The notes below the pieces were generated by a model. The model ran no database searches and was not told where the DNA came from. It worked only from the letters and a program-made list of their open reading frames with translations. Of a stretch of 64,000 bases of DNA, positions 41,182 to 50,807 are shown in pieces. This DNA is from Betaproteobacteria bacterium (lineage in GTDB: Bacteria; Pseudomonadota; Gammaproteobacteria; Burkholderiales; Rhodocyclaceae), in NCBI GenBank assembly GCA_009782565.1, contig WRIU01000011.1:1-64000 (forward strand), in the 5' to 3' direction. Both the position numbers and the translations under genes were made by a program. Position 1 is the stretch's first letter. Each line of letters opens with the position of its first letter.

Positions 41182-42176
41182 GCGCCAGCAGCCAGAACAG
41201 GCCCGGACAGGACGCCATCGCCAGCAAGGGCTGGCTTGCGGCTCACAAGTGGCTGCTATTGCGTCGTATCAGCCAGTTGTTCATCCTGGCTCTCTTCATG
41301 ATCAGCCCGTGGCTCGGCATCTGGATCAGCAAGGGCAGTTCCTCCTCCAGTTCCGAACAAGAGGCTTTGTCCCTGGTCAATACGGGCAATCTGGTCTCCA
41401 GCATACCCACCGGTCTTACACAGAAGGCTCCGCCCTCAACCGATGTTTTCTGGATCATCAAAGGCAACCTGTCCTCCAGTCTCTTGCTGGACACTGTGCC
41501 CCTGACCGACCCCTACATCTTCCTGCAAATGCTTGCAGCGGGCTTCCTGCCTGCCGCGACAGCCGTTATCGGCGCGCTCATCCTGGCCGCCTTTTACATG
41601 CTCATCGGCGGGCGTGTGTTCTGTTCCTGGGTTTGCCCGGTCAACATGATTACCGACGGTGCCTCATGGGCGCGTCGGCGCTTCAATATCAAATCCAACC
41701 ACGCACCCCACGCTAATACCCGCTATTGGTTCCTGGCCGGAACGTTCGTTGCTGCCGCGATTACCGGAACCTTGGCCGTGGAATGGGTCAACCCGGTCTC
41801 AATCGCCCATCGCGGCCTGTTTTTCGGCATGGGCGCGGGGCTGTGGATTCTCGTTGCCCTGTTTCTTTACGATTTGTTCGTCGCCAGCCGAGGCTGGTGC
41901 GGTCACCTTTGCCCGATGGGCGCGTTCTACAGCCTGCTCGGCAAAACCGCCCTGCTGCGCGTGGCGGCTCCCCTCCGGGATGCCTGTGACGACTGCATGG
42001 ACTGTTTCGTTATCTGCCCTGAACCTCAGGTCATTCGTCCTGCACTCAAAAAAGTGGGGCAGAGCACCCCTGTCATTCTCGATTCCCGTTGTACGACCTG
42101 CGGACGCTGCATAGACGTTTGCAGCAAACAGGTTTTCAGACTCACCCATCGCTTCGACCAGAGGAGTTCATCATGA
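41178..42176 (+). CDS. napH: NapH quinol dehydrogenase membrane component
   Basis: CSWVCPVNMITDGASWARR, CGHLCPMGAFY, C-terminal CTTCGRCIDVC. Confidence 0.95.
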   Translation: MSASSQNRPGQDAIASKGWLAAHKWLLLRRISQLFILALFMISPWLGIWISKGSSSSSSEQEALSLVNTGNLVSSIPTGLTQKAPPSTDVFWIIKGNLSSSLLLDTVPLTDPYIFLQMLAAGFLPAATAVIGALILAAFYMLIGGRVFCSWVCPVNMITDGASWARRRFNIKSNHAPHANTRYWFLAGTFVAAAITGTLAVEWVNPVSIAHRGLFFGMGAGLWILVALFLYDLFVASRGWCGHLCPMGAFYSLLGKTALLRVAAPLRDACDDCMDCFVICPEPQVIRPALKKVGQSTPVILDSRCTTCGRCIDVCSKQVFRLTHRFDQRSSS

Positions 42177-42628
42177 AAAGACGCTTCCTTGCTATCGTCC
42201 CGACTGCCGTACTAGCAACGAGTTTGATGTTGCTCACCGGCATTTCCCAAGCAGCAGATGACGGCGGTCTTGCTACGTTGCGTGGCGCACCCGTTTCGGC
42301 GGCGGAGAAGTCGCCCACTGGCGACGGGCTCAAGAAGGCGCTCGAAACCGCGCCGGTGGATCGTAATTTTGAGGATCAACCGCCATTGGTGTCGCACGCG
42401 GTGGATGAGTATCCTGTCACCAAGGACTTCAACAAGTGCATGGACTGCCACTCCGAAGCGAATTACAAAAAGGAAAAGGCCACCAAAGTCGGAAGTTCCC
42501 ACTACAAGGATGCAGCCGGAAATCAGTTGAAAGCCATTTCATCTCGCCGCTACTTCTGTGTGCAGTGCCATGTTCCCCAGGTTGATGCCAAACCACTGGT
42601 CGGTAACACCTTCACAGGCCCGAAATAA
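42173..42628 (+). CDS. napB: NapB diheme cytochrome c
   Basis: CMDCH and CVQCH heme motifs, RRYFCVQCHVPQVDAKPLVGN. Confidence 0.95.
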   Translation: MKRRFLAIVPTAVLATSLMLLTGISQAADDGGLATLRGAPVSAAEKSPTGDGLKKALETAPVDRNFEDQPPLVSHAVDEYPVTKDFNKCMDCHSEANYKKEKATKVGSSHYKDAAGNQLKAISSRRYFCVQCHVPQVDAKPLVGNTFTGPK

Positions 42629-42654
42629 TCCCCTATCAACTGTCAGGCGCATAG

Positions 42655-43347
42655 ATGATGGATACCGATCAACCTGATAACGCTCCCGCTCCCGCCCAGA
42701 AAACGAAACGACGGCGGAAGCGGGAGAAGAAACGCCTCGTGTCGGTTTCCGTCGTAGTGGCCTTCGTTTTGGGCGTCCTGTTCCTGGGTATTTTCAACAC
42801 AGTGCTGGACTGGGCATACACGGAAGAGTTCTGTATCAGTTGTCACGAAATGAAGGACAACGCGTATCAGGAATACCAGTACAGCGCCCACTTCACCAGC
42901 CGTAGCGGTGTACGGCCAACTTGCAAGGATTGCCATCTACCGGAGAAAGGTCTCTTCAAGATCATCCGCAAGATTGAGGCGTCCAACGATATTTGGCATA
43001 ACCTGTTAGGTTCCATCAACACGCCTGAAAAGTACGAGGAAAAACGCGCGGTATTGGCACAAAGAGAATGGCAGCGCATGAAAGCCAATGACTCGCAGGG
43101 ATGCCGTAATTGCCACGATCCAAACTCTTTCGACTTCAGCAAGCAAGGCTACCGTTCCGTCCAGCAGCACGAAGACGGGTTGTTGTTGAAAGGGCAGACC
43201 TGCATCGATTGTCACAAAGGCATCGCGCATCGCCTGCCGAGAATCGACCAGAAAATCAACCAAGCCGATCCGCCAGGTATCTTGGAGGAGATTTTCCGGT
43301 CTATCGCCGTTCAGAAAGAAGAAACCTCCAACGAACAAACAAAGTAA
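42655..43347 (+). CDS. napC: NapC/NirT family tetraheme cytochrome c
   Basis: Four heme motifs CISCH, CKDCH, CRNCH, CIDCH; N-terminal TM anchor. Confidence 0.93.
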   Translation: MMDTDQPDNAPAPAQKTKRRRKREKKRLVSVSVVVAFVLGVLFLGIFNTVLDWAYTEEFCISCHEMKDNAYQEYQYSAHFTSRSGVRPTCKDCHLPEKGLFKIIRKIEASNDIWHNLLGSINTPEKYEEKRAVLAQREWQRMKANDSQGCRNCHDPNSFDFSKQGYRSVQQHEDGLLLKGQTCIDCHKGIAHRLPRIDQKINQADPPGILEEIFRSIAVQKEETSNEQTK

Positions 43348-43366
43348 GAGCATTCACTGAGGTGAT

Positions 43367-44416
43367 GTGATGCGCGATCCGCAGAGAGCGATGCCTTGTC
43401 TCGACAATTTGCAGCGCCCTCTGCGCGATCTGCGGATTTCCGTGACGGATCGCTGCAACCTGCGCTGTACGTACTGTATGCCAGGCGAGGTTTTCGGGCG
43501 GGATTTCGTCTTCCTGCGCCATGCCGAACTTCTGAGTTTTGAAGAAATCGTCCGTGTTGCCAAGCAAAGTATCGGGCTGGGCGTACGCAAGATACGCCTC
43601 TCCGGCGGCGAGCCGTTGCTGCGGCACGGCATCGAGCGGCTGGTCGAGATGCTGGCCGGACTGCATGGCGACGATGGCAAGCCCATCGAACTCGCCATGA
43701 CGAGCAACGGTACACTGCTGGCGAAAAAGGCTCGCACCCTGAAAGATGCGGGCCTGAAGCGGCTGAACATCAGCCTCGACGCACTGGATGAAAACATCTT
43801 CCGCCGCATGAGCGGCAGCAACGTCTCGCCCGAAATCGTGCTCGAAGGCATTGCTGCCGCGCAGTCTGCGGGGCTGACGCCGGTCAAGGTCAACGCGGTC
43901 GTCAAACGGGGCATCAACGAGGGCGAAATCCTGCCGCTAATCCGCCATTTTCGCCATACTGGCGTCATCATGCGTTTCATTGAGTACATGGATGTCGGCA
44001 ACACCAACGGCTGGCGGCTCGACGACGTGGTAACGGCCAGGGAAATTCTGGCTCGGATCAACCAGGAGCACCCACTGGCCCCCATCGACCTTCACGCCCA
44101 AAATGAGGTGGCGCAACGATGGGCATTTCAGGACGGGGGAGGTGAAATCGGCGTCATCACCTCGGTCACGCAGACGTTCTGCCATACATGCAGCCGTCTG
44201 CGGCTTTCCACGGACGGCAAGCTCTACACCTGCCTCTTTGCCACTGAAGGCGTTGACCTGCGCGCTTTCCTGCGCGCCCAATCCGGCGACGATGCGGCAT
44301 TACGGCAACGCATCGCCGCCACTTGGCACTGCCGCACCGACCGCTATTCCCAACTGCGTCACGAAATGACCGAGGCGCTTCCCGGAAGAATAGAAATGTC
44401 GTATATCGGAGGCTGA
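43367..44416 (+). CDS. moaA: GTP 3',8-cyclase
   Basis: Radical SAM CNLRCTYCMP, RLSGGEPLLR, MRFIEYMDVG. Confidence 0.97.
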   Translation: MMRDPQRAMPCLDNLQRPLRDLRISVTDRCNLRCTYCMPGEVFGRDFVFLRHAELLSFEEIVRVAKQSIGLGVRKIRLSGGEPLLRHGIERLVEMLAGLHGDDGKPIELAMTSNGTLLAKKARTLKDAGLKRLNISLDALDENIFRRMSGSNVSPEIVLEGIAAAQSAGLTPVKVNAVVKRGINEGEILPLIRHFRHTGVIMRFIEYMDVGNTNGWRLDDVVTAREILARINQEHPLAPIDLHAQNEVAQRWAFQDGGGEIGVITSVTQTFCHTCSRLRLSTDGKLYTCLFATEGVDLRAFLRAQSGDDAALRQRIAATWHCRTDRYSQLRHEMTEALPGRIEMSYIGG

Positions 44417-44420
44417 ACCT

Positions 44421-44460
44421 AAGGAAGCACTGATTTATTTCCGTGCCTCCCTCTCCCATC
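44421..44460. repeat. Degenerate intergenic motif AAGGAAGCACTGATTTATT...CCCTCTCCC
   Basis: Shared with 15885-15925 and 54413-54450. Confidence 0.45.
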
Positions 44461-44500
44461 CCTTCATAGCATCCTCCCCCACTTCCGGAAAGGAGCCTCC

Positions 44501-45028
44501 TTGGACGAACCCGGTAACTTAAGCCATTTTTCCGCCACGGGCCGCGCCCGTATGGTCGATGTCTCCGCCAAGCCGGATGGCAAACGCTCCGCGACCGCAA
44601 GCGGCATCCTGCGGATGCGCCCGGCAACCCTGGAACGCATCCGCGCCGGTACACTCGCCAAGGGTAATGTGCTCGCCGTTGCAGATGTCGCGGCAGTCAT
44701 GGCCGCCAAGCACACCCCCGACCTGATCCCGATGTGCCACCCTCTGCCGCTGTCCGGCGTTGAAGTTGAATTTTGTGAAATTCTCGTAGCAGACGCCAAA
44801 GGCTGCATCGGCATTCAAACCAGGGTCACAGCCCATTGCACCGGCCCGACCGGAGTCGAAATGGAAGCCCTCACCGCCGCCGCAGGGGCATTGTTGACCA
44901 TCTACGACATGTGTAAGGCCATCGACCGGGGCATGCACATCGAAAACATCCAACTGGAAGAAAAAAGCGGGGGCAAGAGCGGCACATGGCGGCGCAACGC
45001 GCCCACCGGGGAAACATCGCATGATTAA
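44501..45028 (+). CDS. moaC: Cyclic pyranopterin monophosphate synthase
   Basis: LIPMCHPLPLSGVEVEF, MEALTAAAGALLTIYDMCKAID. Confidence 0.97.
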   Translation: MDEPGNLSHFSATGRARMVDVSAKPDGKRSATASGILRMRPATLERIRAGTLAKGNVLAVADVAAVMAAKHTPDLIPMCHPLPLSGVEVEFCEILVADAKGCIGIQTRVTAHCTGPTGVEMEALTAAAGALLTIYDMCKAIDRGMHIENIQLEEKSGGKSGTWRRNAPTGETSHD

Positions 45029-45263
45029 CGTGCTCTTTTTCGGCCCGGTCGCTGAACGTGCCGGAGTACGCCAGATCAGCCTGAATTTCCGGGAAGGCTT
45101 GCGCTGGCAGGATGTGCGTGACACCCTGCGGGTACGCCATCCCGAAGCCTTCGAGATTGTCTCCATCGTGGCAGTCAATGGCCAAAGAGTCGGCGAACAA
45201 GACGCATCTTTGCTCGCCGACGGTGCCGAAGTCGTTTTCATGTCAGCCTTTTCCGGAGGATGA
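45021..45263 (+). CDS. moaD: Molybdopterin synthase sulfur carrier subunit
   Basis: Ubiquitin-like, C-terminal FSGG. Confidence 0.93.
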   Translation: MINVLFFGPVAERAGVRQISLNFREGLRWQDVRDTLRVRHPEAFEIVSIVAVNGQRVGEQDASLLADGAEVVFMSAFSGG

Positions 45264-45697
45264 AACCCTTGATGATCGACGCCGTCCGCCTGCAAACGGA
45301 AGATTTTTCCCTCGATGCGGAGGTCGCCACCCTGCGCGCGGGCTCGAAACGCATCGGCGGCATCAGCACTTTCCTTGGCTGCGCGCGCGATTTTTCCGGA
45401 GAACGTGAAGTCCACGAAATCGCGTTCGACGCCTATCACGGCATGGCGCTTGCTGAACTGACGCGCATACGCGATGAGGCCATTGCGCGGTTCAGCCTCA
45501 TCGACGCGCGCATCGTCCACCGCCTTGGCACTGTGCGCGCAGGGGAAAACATCGTCCTCATCGTCGTGGGTGCGGAACACCGCGCTCCCGCGTTCGACGC
45601 CTGCCGCTGGTTGATCGACGAACTCAAGGCGCGCGCCCCAATATGGAAAAAAGAAGTCTCTCCCCAGGGCGAATCCTGGGTCACACCCCATCCTTAG
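45260..45697 (+). CDS. moaE: Molybdopterin synthase catalytic subunit
   Basis: GGISTFLGCARDFSGEREVHEIAFDAYHGMALAEL, APIWKKE. Confidence 0.95.
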   Translation: MKPLMIDAVRLQTEDFSLDAEVATLRAGSKRIGGISTFLGCARDFSGEREVHEIAFDAYHGMALAELTRIRDEAIARFSLIDARIVHRLGTVRAGENIVLIVVGAEHRAPAFDACRWLIDELKARAPIWKKEVSPQGESWVTPHP

Positions 45698-45711
45698 AAC
45701 CTCAAAAAAAC

Positions 45712-46212
45712 ATGTCTCCTCCCGTTTTCATCTTCGTCGGACACTCCAATTCCGGCAAAACTACCCTCATCGAACGGCTCATCCCGGAACTGGCTCGCCG
45801 GGGAATACGCGTCGCCACCATCAAACACGCCCATCACAAAGTCCAACTCGATACCGAAGGCAAGGACAGTTGGCGCTACAAGAACGCAGGCGCCGCCCTC
45901 AGCATGCTCGTCACCACAAACGCGCTGCAACTGGTGGCGGATGCCGACGAAAAGCGCGAACCGGTACAACTGGCCATGCGCTTTCTGGGTGAAGCCGATA
46001 TTGTGCTGGCCGAAGGTTTTTCGCACGCGCCCGGCCCGAAGATCGAAGTCCTGCGCCGTGGGCTCGGCAAACCGCCACGTTGTGAAATCGGCGACGGCCT
46101 GATCGCCATCGCAACCGATTGCCCTGAGGTTTACCCGGAACTTCCGCATTTCACGCTCGACGACCACGAAGCGCTGGCTAATTTCCTTTTGCAATACACC
46201 GTCCGGGCATGA
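45712..46212 (+). CDS. mobB: Molybdopterin-guanine dinucleotide biosynthesis protein B
   Basis: FVGHSNSGKTTLIERLIPELARRG P-loop, VATIKHAHH, DSWRYKNAGA. Confidence 0.94.
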   Translation: MSPPVFIFVGHSNSGKTTLIERLIPELARRGIRVATIKHAHHKVQLDTEGKDSWRYKNAGAALSMLVTTNALQLVADADEKREPVQLAMRFLGEADIVLAEGFSHAPGPKIEVLRRGLGKPPRCEIGDGLIAIATDCPEVYPELPHFTLDDHEALANFLLQYTVRA

Positions 46213-46799
46213 TTTCGGACTGTACGGCGCTGATTTTCGCGGGAGGCGATTCTCGCCGGATGGGGCGCGAAAAACTTTCCCTGCAACTCGGCGGGCAAAG
46301 CCTGCTCCAACGCATGCTCGACTTGACGCAGGCGCTTTTCCCTACGGTACTGGTCAGCGTCCAGCATCCCCGCGACGACATCGATGCGCCGCAGGTCTGC
46401 GACGAAATCCCCGGAGCCGGACCGCTCGCCGGACTGTGCGCGGGGCTGCAACACGCCACGACCCCTTGGGTTTTCGCCGTGGCCGCAGACATGCCCTACC
46501 TGTTGCCGGAAGTCATCGAGCGGCTGGCCGCCAACCGCGCCGGATACCAGGCCGTCGTACCTGTCATTGATGGGCAAGCCTACCCTCTCACGGCGTTCTA
46601 CGCCGCCTCGGCCCTACCTACGTTGCGCGACATACTGGCCCGCCCCGGAAAACCCGGCCTGTTCGCGGCGCTCCCATTCCTGACCACCTGCCGTATCGAC
46701 GAGCGCCATCTGACCGATATTGACAAGGATTTTCGTAGCTTCATCGACGTTGATACCCCGGAAGACGCCGCAAAAGCACTACGGCACTTTGGAAACTGA
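46209..46799 (+). CDS. mobA: Molybdenum cofactor guanylyltransferase
   Basis: ALIFAGGDSRRMGREK, VAADMPYLLPEVI. Confidence 0.94.
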   Translation: MISDCTALIFAGGDSRRMGREKLSLQLGGQSLLQRMLDLTQALFPTVLVSVQHPRDDIDAPQVCDEIPGAGPLAGLCAGLQHATTPWVFAVAADMPYLLPEVIERLAANRAGYQAVVPVIDGQAYPLTAFYAASALPTLRDILARPGKPGLFAALPFLTTCRIDERHLTDIDKDFRSFIDVDTPEDAAKALRHFGN

Positions 46800-46806
46800 A
46801 AGCACC

Positions 46807-48087
46807 ATGAACCCACCCATCGAAACCCCGCAAGAACCCACCATAGCCATCGGCCTGTCCGTCCCGGAAGCGCAAGCCTGCATCCTCGACAGGATCATTC
46901 CCCTGGAAGCGGAGGAAATCGAACTCGCGCAGGCGCTTGGCCGGGCGCTTGCCGAAGAAGTCTACGCCAACCGCGACCTGCCGCCCTACGACGTTTCCGC
47001 GATGGACGGCTACGCCGTGCGCGCCGCCGACCTCACTGAACTCCCTCGGACACTGCAAGTCATCGAAGACATCAAGGCGGGCGACATGCCCCGTTTGTCC
47101 CTTCAACCCGGCCAGTGCTCCAGGACCATGACCGGCGCGCCGCTGCCTTCCGGCGCGGATACCATCGTCCGTGTGGAAGACACTCGCCCACTGGAAAACG
47201 GCAAAGCCGAATTTCTCGTCCCCACCAAACCGGCGACAGATATTCGCCTGCGCGGCGAGAGCATGCGCCAGGGCGACGTCGTCCTCCAAGCCGGAGAAGA
47301 AATCACCCCCGCCACGGTCGGCGTACTGGCTACGGTCAAGCGAGCCAAAGTAAAAGTGGTTCGCAAACCGCGCGTCGCCATCCTGTCGAACGGCGACGAA
47401 CTCGAAGCCCTGAATGAGCCGTTCGACCCTCGCAAAATCCCAGACTCCAACAGCCATGTCCTCATGGCGCAGGTGCAAGCCCTGAGCATCGAACCCGCGC
47501 TTCTCGGCATCGCCCACGATAATCCGGACGAACTGACCCGTTTCATCGAACGCGGGCTTGAATACGACGTATTGCTCATCTCCGGCGGAACCTCCGTCGG
47601 CGACTACGATTATGTGCGCCCCACGCTCGCGGCCCTAGGCGTCACCATGCGCTTCTGGCGCGTCGAAATGCGCCCCGGCCACCCTGTAGCGTTCGGCACT
47701 TCGGAACACACCCTCGTGTTCTGCCTGCCCGGCAACCCCGTCTCCAGCATGGTCTGCTTCGAGCAATTCGTCCTGCCCGCGCTACGCCGCCTCATGGGGC
47801 ATCGCCGCCTGTTCCGCCGCACGATCCCCGTCCGTCTGGCTCAGGCAGTCAAGTCCAGGCAGGGGCGCGCCGAATTCGTTCGCGCAACGCTCTCCCGCGA
47901 CACATCGGGAGCCTACGTAGCAACGCCCGTTGCGTCACAGAGCAGCGGCGACATCCTCGCCATGGCACGCGCCGACGCCCTGCTAGTAGCTCCAAGCGGG
48001 CGCAACGGCCTTGTCACAGACGAAATCGCGCAAGTGCAGCTTCTGGAAACCGCCTCCTGGCAACACTTGCCGGATACGGAAAAATAA
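46807..48087 (+). CDS. moeA: Molybdopterin molybdenumtransferase
   Basis: DLPPYDVSAMDGYAVRAAD, ISGGTSVGDYD, LPGNPVSSMVCFE. Confidence 0.97.
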   Translation: MNPPIETPQEPTIAIGLSVPEAQACILDRIIPLEAEEIELAQALGRALAEEVYANRDLPPYDVSAMDGYAVRAADLTELPRTLQVIEDIKAGDMPRLSLQPGQCSRTMTGAPLPSGADTIVRVEDTRPLENGKAEFLVPTKPATDIRLRGESMRQGDVVLQAGEEITPATVGVLATVKRAKVKVVRKPRVAILSNGDELEALNEPFDPRKIPDSNSHVLMAQVQALSIEPALLGIAHDNPDELTRFIERGLEYDVLLISGGTSVGDYDYVRPTLAALGVTMRFWRVEMRPGHPVAFGTSEHTLVFCLPGNPVSSMVCFEQFVLPALRRLMGHRRLFRRTIPVRLAQAVKSRQGRAEFVRATLSRDTSGAYVATPVASQSSGDILAMARADALLVAPSGRNGLVTDEIAQVQLLETASWQHLPDTEK

Positions 48088-48278
48088 TGTAGCGAAAATT
48101 TAGCATGACCCTTTGCAACTTCATAAACAAAAGAGTATGGTCGGAAAAAGTTCTGGTTCTTCCTGACAGGGAAGGGAGCCTAAGACAACGGAGCGTCCGT
48201 TTTGTTCCCGCAATTCGGTGCTTTCTCTTGAGCTTCCGGCAAAACTTGATGGCGAACCAGTTGTGAAAGGAGGGTCAC

Positions 48279-48887
48279 ATGTCCGAGCAGTCGTCTTGTG
48301 GTTTTTTTAAAGGCATTCTCAATGCCATACCGAACAAGCTCATCATCCCGCTGTTTCTGCTTGGCGGAATTGCGGCAGGGCTTGCTCTCTACAGCATGTA
48401 CGCATCGCGCGTATTCTCGTACCTCAGCGATGATCCCGCCGCCTGCGTCAACTGTCACATCATGTCCGCAGCCTACAAGTCGTGGGAAAGGAGTTCGCAC
48501 TCGAAGTGGACAAATTGCAAGGACTGCCACGTCCCGCAACACAACAAGCTGGCTGGACTACTGTTTGAAGCGAAGGATGGGCTACACCACGCTGCCGTGC
48601 TCCTCACAGGAAGAGAGCCGTCCGCTCCGCGCCCGCTCGCAGCGGCGGCGAAGGTCATCCAAAGCAACTGCGTCCGCTGCCATACCCAGCTCACCTCAGA
48701 ATTCGTGAGAGTAGGCAAGGCGACAATCTCCGACTTCAGACATAACGAGGAGAAGGCTTGCTGGGACTGCCACAGGCATGTTCCGCATACCAAGAACAGC
48801 GGATTAGCTTCAGCGCCGAACGCCTCTAACGTGCCCGTACCGCCCGCTTCGCCCGTGCCGGACTGGCTCAAGAACATACTTAAGTAG
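48279..48887 (+). CDS. nrfH: Cytochrome c nitrite reductase small subunit (tetraheme)
   Basis: CVNCH, CKDCH, CVRCH, CWDCH; immediately upstream of nrfA. Confidence 0.95.
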   Translation: MSEQSSCGFFKGILNAIPNKLIIPLFLLGGIAAGLALYSMYASRVFSYLSDDPAACVNCHIMSAAYKSWERSSHSKWTNCKDCHVPQHNKLAGLLFEAKDGLHHAAVLLTGREPSAPRPLAAAAKVIQSNCVRCHTQLTSEFVRVGKATISDFRHNEEKACWDCHRHVPHTKNSGLASAPNASNVPVPPASPVPDWLKNILK

Positions 48888-48937
48888 CAAACGTGGTAAC
48901 ACGCTAAGACTCTTCGACTCAAAGGGAGTATGACATC

Positions 48938-50704
48938 ATGAGTGAAACCAAACGCAGCCCCTTCGTCGGCTGGCTTATTTTTCTCGTCGCCTTGGTAGTT
49001 GTTTTCGTGCTCGGGTTGCTCGCAGCCGGCATCACGGAAAAGCGCGCGGAAGTCGCTTCTGTCTTTAATAACCAAAGGACAGAGATTCCCAGCACCAAGC
49101 CCACTTTCGTTGCTTCCAAGATGCCTTCTAAAGAGCATGAGAAGATGAAAGTGGAAATCGCCCCCTCCACGCCTGCCATTGATGGGCGTAACGATGTGTG
49201 GGGGAAAGACAATTTCCCACGGGAATTCGACTCCTGGAAGAAAACCAGGGAAACCACTGGAAACAACGAGTTCAAGAGCAGGTATCTCGGCAACAACGAG
49301 GAAGACGTGCTGCAAGAACGGCCGAACATGGTCATACTTTGGGCCGGATACGCGTTCTCCCGTGATTACTCTGCTCCGCGCGGTCACTGGTATACGCTAC
49401 ACGACATGCGTAAATCGCTTCGTACGGGCGCGCCTGGTGTAGCGAAAGATAAAGAGGGCAACCTTCTTCCAGCCGGGATTGGGCCAGGCAAACAAGATTT
49501 GCAGCCCGGAACCTGCTGGACCTGCAAGAGCCCGGACGTACCGCGCATGATGCAGGAAATCGGCCTCGAGAAATACTACGGTTCTTCGTGGAGCGACCTT
49601 GGGAAGGAAATAGTCAATCCTTTGGGTTGCGCGGATTGTCATGATCCCAAGACGATGAACCTCTCTATCTCCCGTCCGGCGCTGGTCGAAGCTTACAAAC
49701 GGGGCGGCAGGGACATCACCAAGGCCACGCCGAACGAAATGCGTTCCCTCGTCTGCGCCCAATGCCACGTCGAGTACTATTTTGCCGAAGGCGGCAGCAG
49801 GTACCTGACGTTCCCGTGGGATCTGGGCAATTGGAAGAAGGAAGGCGACCCCTTCATCAGCGTCGAGGAAATGGAAAAGTACTATGATCAGCCTATTTTC
49901 GGCGAAAACCAAAAGCCTTACGCTGACTGGACGCACGCATTGAGCAAGGCACCGATGCTCAAGGCGCAACATCCGGACTGGGAACTTTGGGCCATGGGTA
50001 CACACGGCAAGCGCGGTGTTTCATGCGCCGACTGCCACCTGCCTTACGTAGTTGAGGGCGGCGTCAAGTACACTGACCACCAGATCATGAGCCCGCTCAA
50101 GAACGTCGCCAGAACTTGCCAGACCTGTCACCGTGACAGTGAAGAGAAGCTCAAAGGCTACGTCTATGACCATCAGGACAAAATCCTTGAGATACGTGAC
50201 CGCGTCGAGCTCGAACTCGCCAAGGCGCACATCATGACCAAGGTGCTGCTGGATAGCGGAAAAGTGACTGCTGACAGCGCGGAGATCAAGCCCGTGCATC
50301 AACTGCTCCGTGAGGCTGGCTGGCGTTGGGACTATGGTGTCGCCTCTCACGGTGGCCCCTTCCACGCGCCAGTAGAAACGGCTCGCATCCTCTCGGCCGC
50401 CCTTGAAAGGAGCCTGCTCACGCAGATTGAAGTGCAAAAGCTGCTCACCAAGTACGAGGTCACGGTAACATTCCCCGACCTCTCCACCAAGGCGAAAGCG
50501 CAAGCCTACGTCGGCCTCAACATGGAAAAACTCAGAGCAGAGAAGGCTGAGTTCATGAAGACGGTCGTTCCTCAGTGGATCGAAGACGCCAAGGGCAGAG
50601 GCAAGGTGTCTGATCCCGACCTGCTGAACCAGTACAAGAACTATGAATACCGCCAGGTAGATGGCCCGCCTAGCCATCCAATACCGACTGTTCAGCCTCA
50701 ATAA
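48938..50704 (+). CDS. nrfA: Ammonia-forming cytochrome c nitrite reductase (pentaheme, CXXCK)
   Basis: CWTCK active-site heme motif plus four CXXCH (CADCH, CAQCH, CADCH, CQTCH). Confidence 0.97.
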   Translation: MSETKRSPFVGWLIFLVALVVVFVLGLLAAGITEKRAEVASVFNNQRTEIPSTKPTFVASKMPSKEHEKMKVEIAPSTPAIDGRNDVWGKDNFPREFDSWKKTRETTGNNEFKSRYLGNNEEDVLQERPNMVILWAGYAFSRDYSAPRGHWYTLHDMRKSLRTGAPGVAKDKEGNLLPAGIGPGKQDLQPGTCWTCKSPDVPRMMQEIGLEKYYGSSWSDLGKEIVNPLGCADCHDPKTMNLSISRPALVEAYKRGGRDITKATPNEMRSLVCAQCHVEYYFAEGGSRYLTFPWDLGNWKKEGDPFISVEEMEKYYDQPIFGENQKPYADWTHALSKAPMLKAQHPDWELWAMGTHGKRGVSCADCHLPYVVEGGVKYTDHQIMSPLKNVARTCQTCHRDSEEKLKGYVYDHQDKILEIRDRVELELAKAHIMTKVLLDSGKVTADSAEIKPVHQLLREAGWRWDYGVASHGGPFHAPVETARILSAALERSLLTQIEVQKLLTKYEVTVTFPDLSTKAKAQAYVGLNMEKLRAEKAEFMKTVVPQWIEDAKGRGKVSDPDLLNQYKNYEYRQVDGPPSHPIPTVQPQ

Positions 50705-50763
50705 GTGACAAACACCGCCGTACTTGACTGTGCGGCGGGTTGTCCTTCTTGATAAGTAGTCAT

Positions 50764-50793
50764 GAATACCCGCCGAAAGGCGGGTATTCTTTT
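50764..50793 (+). terminator. Intrinsic terminator downstream of nrfA
   Basis: GAATACCCGCC-GAAA-GGCGGGTATTC-TTTT, perfect 11-bp stem. Confidence 0.88.
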
Positions 50794-50807
50794 CCATCGG
50801 CAAAAAC

